Shown here: positions 5,291-6,287 of the stretch, one piece after another
Position numbering within the stretch: the stretch's first letter is position 1
Layout: each line of letters begins with the position of its first letter
Assembly: GCA_964440495.1 (NCBI GenBank)
Contig: CAYTSD010000048.1
Location: 1-6,287 of the forward strand
Direction: 5' to 3'
Source: Benthortus sp964440495
GTDB taxonomy: Archaea; Thermoproteota; Nitrososphaeria_A; Caldarchaeales; Wolframiiraptoraceae
Length of the DNA stretch: 6,287 bases
The notes under the pieces: model-generated
The model's database searches: none
What the model saw: only the letters and a program-made list of their open reading frames with translations
What the model was told of the DNA's origin: nothing
Made by a program: the position numbers and the translations under genes

Positions 5291-5863
5291 ATGCTTACGA
5301 TAGGGAAGATTATTTACTTTGATGCTCCTGGCCCTGTGAATACTGAGAAGACTCTCTGGGCTGCGAGGGAGAGGGCGGCTGAGCTTGGAGTAACCCACGC
5401 CGTCGTCGCCTCAACCACGGGTAAAACAGCTCTAAAGGCATGCGACATCCTTGAGGGATTTAACATCGTGATTGTGAGGCATCATACAGGGTTCTCGAAG
5501 CCAGGGTTCCAGGAGATGAGCAGAGAGTATGAGGAGAAGATCTTGTCAAAGGGGGTGAAGATTCTCACCGCAACCCACGCATTCTCAGGGGTGGAGAAAG
5601 CACTCAAGAATAAACTCGGACTTATAGGGCCTGTCGAGCTTATAGCTGAGACTTTAAGACTCTTCGGAGAGGGGATGAAGGTCTGCGTCGAGATAGCTGT
5701 CATGGCCGCTGACGCGGGTCTTATACCGGTTGACAGCGACATTGTCTCCATAGCTGGAACCTCACGGGGAGCAGACACAGCTATAATCCTCAAACCCGCA
5801 AACTCCTCAAACTTCTTCGACATAGAGATTAAGGAGATAATCGCCAAGCCTAGGACGAGGTGA
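5291..5863 (+). CDS. COG1751 family protein (pyruvate kinase C-terminal-like alpha/beta domain)
   Basis: The protein has 190 residues, a full-length stand-alone member of the family related to the C-terminal alpha/beta (PK_C) domain of pyruvate kinase. VVASTTGKTALKACDIL at 38-54 is the conserved first phosphate-loop-like turn, corresponding to the allosteric-site region in pyruvate kinase. NIVIVRHHTGFSKPG (58-72), ILTATHAFSGVEKAL (91-105) and IVSIAGTSRGADTAIILKPA (151-170) followed by IIAKPR (183-188) are the family's hallmark blocks. No catalytic pyruvate kinase barrel is present, so it cannot make pyruvate. A role in binding a phosphorylated ligand is plausible but unproven. The ATG at 5291 is the only usable start: an in-frame TGA lies at 5267 and no start codon follows it. 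Its stop overlaps the ribosome binding site of the next gene, so the two are coupled. Confidence 0.85.
   Translation: MLTIGKIIYFDAPGPVNTEKTLWAARERAAELGVTHAVVASTTGKTALKACDILEGFNIVIVRHHTGFSKPGFQEMSREYEEKILSKGVKILTATHAFSGVEKALKNKLGLIGPVELIAETLRLFGEGMKVCVEIAVMAADAGLIPVDSDIVSIAGTSRGADTAIILKPANSSNFFDIEIKEIIAKPRTR
5857..5863 (+). promoter_or_regulatory. Ribosome binding site GAGGTGA that decides the start of the NifX-like gene
   Basis: GAGGTGA matches the expected archaeal 16S anti-Shine-Dalgarno tail and ends 8 bases before the ATG at 5872. It spans the stop codon of the upstream gene (TGA 5861-5863), so terminating ribosomes could reinitiate directly. The GTG inside it (5860) is in frame four codons upstream but has no site of its own. 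Confidence 0.7.
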
Positions 5864-5871
5864 GCAAAAGA

Positions 5872-6246
5872 ATGATTATAGCTATTCCCACGGAAGATGG
5901 GAGGGGGCTAGACAGCCAAGTCGCCCAACATTTTGGACGCGCACCCTACTTCACTCTAATAGAAGTTGAGGATGGAGAGATAAAGGATGTTAGGGTGCTG
6001 GAAGCCCCGATGACTCATGAGCCTGGAGAGCTTCCCACACTTCTTAGAAGAGAAAATGTGGAAGTAATCTTAGCCTATGGGATAGGGGGTAGAGCGGCAG
6101 CCTTCTTCGAGAGCTATGGGATAAAGGTCCTAACAGGTGTTGAGGGGAGGGTGAGAGAAGTCATTAAAGCGTTTATCGAAGGCCGCTTAAAGACGGATGA
6201 GAAATGGAGGGAGAAGGGAGAGTTTCGTAAAGGACGACATAGCTGA
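5872..6246 (+). CDS. NifX/NifB-C-like protein (dinitrogenase iron-molybdenum cofactor biosynthesis family, COG1433)
   Basis: The protein has 124 residues from ATG 5872; a GTG at 5860 would add four. I prefer the ATG because GAGGTGA sits at ideal spacing and family members normally begin MKIAIPTEDG, here MIIAIPTEDGRGLDSQVAQH. The HFGRAPYFTLIEVEDGEI block (20-37), HEPGELPTLL (49-58) and VILAYGIGGRAAAFFESYGI (65-84) are the conserved parts of this ribonuclease-H-like fold. In nitrogen fixers relatives carry FeMo-cofactor intermediates. In non-fixing archaea the single-domain proteins are common and their role, perhaps metal-cluster or metal handling, is unsettled. Residues 106-124 are a charged, Lys/Arg-rich tail beyond the usual core. 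No nif gene is visible, so a nitrogenase role should not be assumed. It is coupled to the COG1751 gene. Confidence 0.82.
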   Translation: MIIAIPTEDGRGLDSQVAQHFGRAPYFTLIEVEDGEIKDVRVLEAPMTHEPGELPTLLRRENVEVILAYGIGGRAAAFFESYGIKVLTGVEGRVREVIKAFIEGRLKTDEKWREKGEFRKGRHS

Positions 6247-6287
6247 GAGTAACTGGCAAATGCTTAAAACATCGACCATCAATGGAA

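Noticed and set aside
5482..5847. Minus-strand open frame of 121 codons
   Set aside because: Antisense to the COG1751 gene, which shows family hallmark blocks throughout.
5872..6246. Nitrogen-fixation gene cluster
   Set aside because: Single-domain NifX-like proteins are widespread in archaea that do not fix nitrogen, and no nifH, nifD, nifK, nifE, nifN or nifB radical-SAM gene is present.
6247..6287. Possible start of another gene (ATG at 6260, open to the edge) or a TATA box (GCTTAAAA, 6262-6269)
   Set aside because: Only nine codons are visible, with no ribosome binding site and no recognisable sequence. The TATA-like stretch would place a transcription start outside the window. Neither reading can be supported.

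Overview
The window looks like a chromosomal segment from an archaeon, most likely of the Thermoproteota/TACK lineage. This is inferred from three things: TATA-box promoters sitting about 25-30 bases upstream of start codons with almost no leader, GAGGTGA-type ribosome binding sites, and protein families that are mainly archaeal (RAM-domain homocitrate synthase, COG1751 pyruvate-kinase-C-like protein, membrane-anchored winged-helix regulator, glycosylated surface protein). A Caldiarchaeum- or Sulfolobus-like thermophile is plausible, but no rRNA or other marker is present, so the genus is not assigned. There are no tRNA or rRNA genes, CRISPR arrays, transposases or phage genes.

Layout. (1) 1-1640, minus: a long secreted, membrane-anchored surface protein whose C-terminus runs off the left edge; it is the largest gene in the window. 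(2) 1641-1764: a divergent promoter region with a hyphenated palindrome and a TATA box. (3) 1765-3216, plus: a two-gene unit made of a winged-helix regulator carrying five transmembrane segments, and a nucleotidyltransferase-fold protein whose catalytic signature is degenerate. (4) 3202-4590, minus: a homocitrate-synthase-like enzyme with a C-terminal RAM (Lrp/AsnC effector-binding) domain, overlapping the previous gene tail-to-tail by 15 bases. (5) 4591-4748: a second divergent promoter region, rich in short direct and inverted repeats. (6) 4749-5252, plus: a protein made of two RAM domains and no DNA-binding domain. (7) 5291-6246, plus: a translationally coupled pair, a COG1751 (PK_C alpha/beta) protein and a NifX/NifB-C-like protein. 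The last 41 bases are intergenic or the start of another gene.

How they may work together. The surface protein and the membrane-anchored regulator are divergent and share a control region, so the regulator may sense the cell envelope and control the surface protein, itself, or both. The RAM-tailed synthase and the free tandem-RAM protein are also divergent neighbours. RAM domains bind amino acids and assemble with one another, so this pair may be a feedback module for lysine-type (alpha-aminoadipate) biosynthesis or a related 2-oxoacid pathway. The final pair has recognisable families but no firmly known function. No gene here forms a clearly new defence or mobile system. The most unusual items are the RAM pairing, the altered active-site motifs of the synthase, the degenerate nucleotidyltransferase, and the two repeat-bearing divergent promoters.
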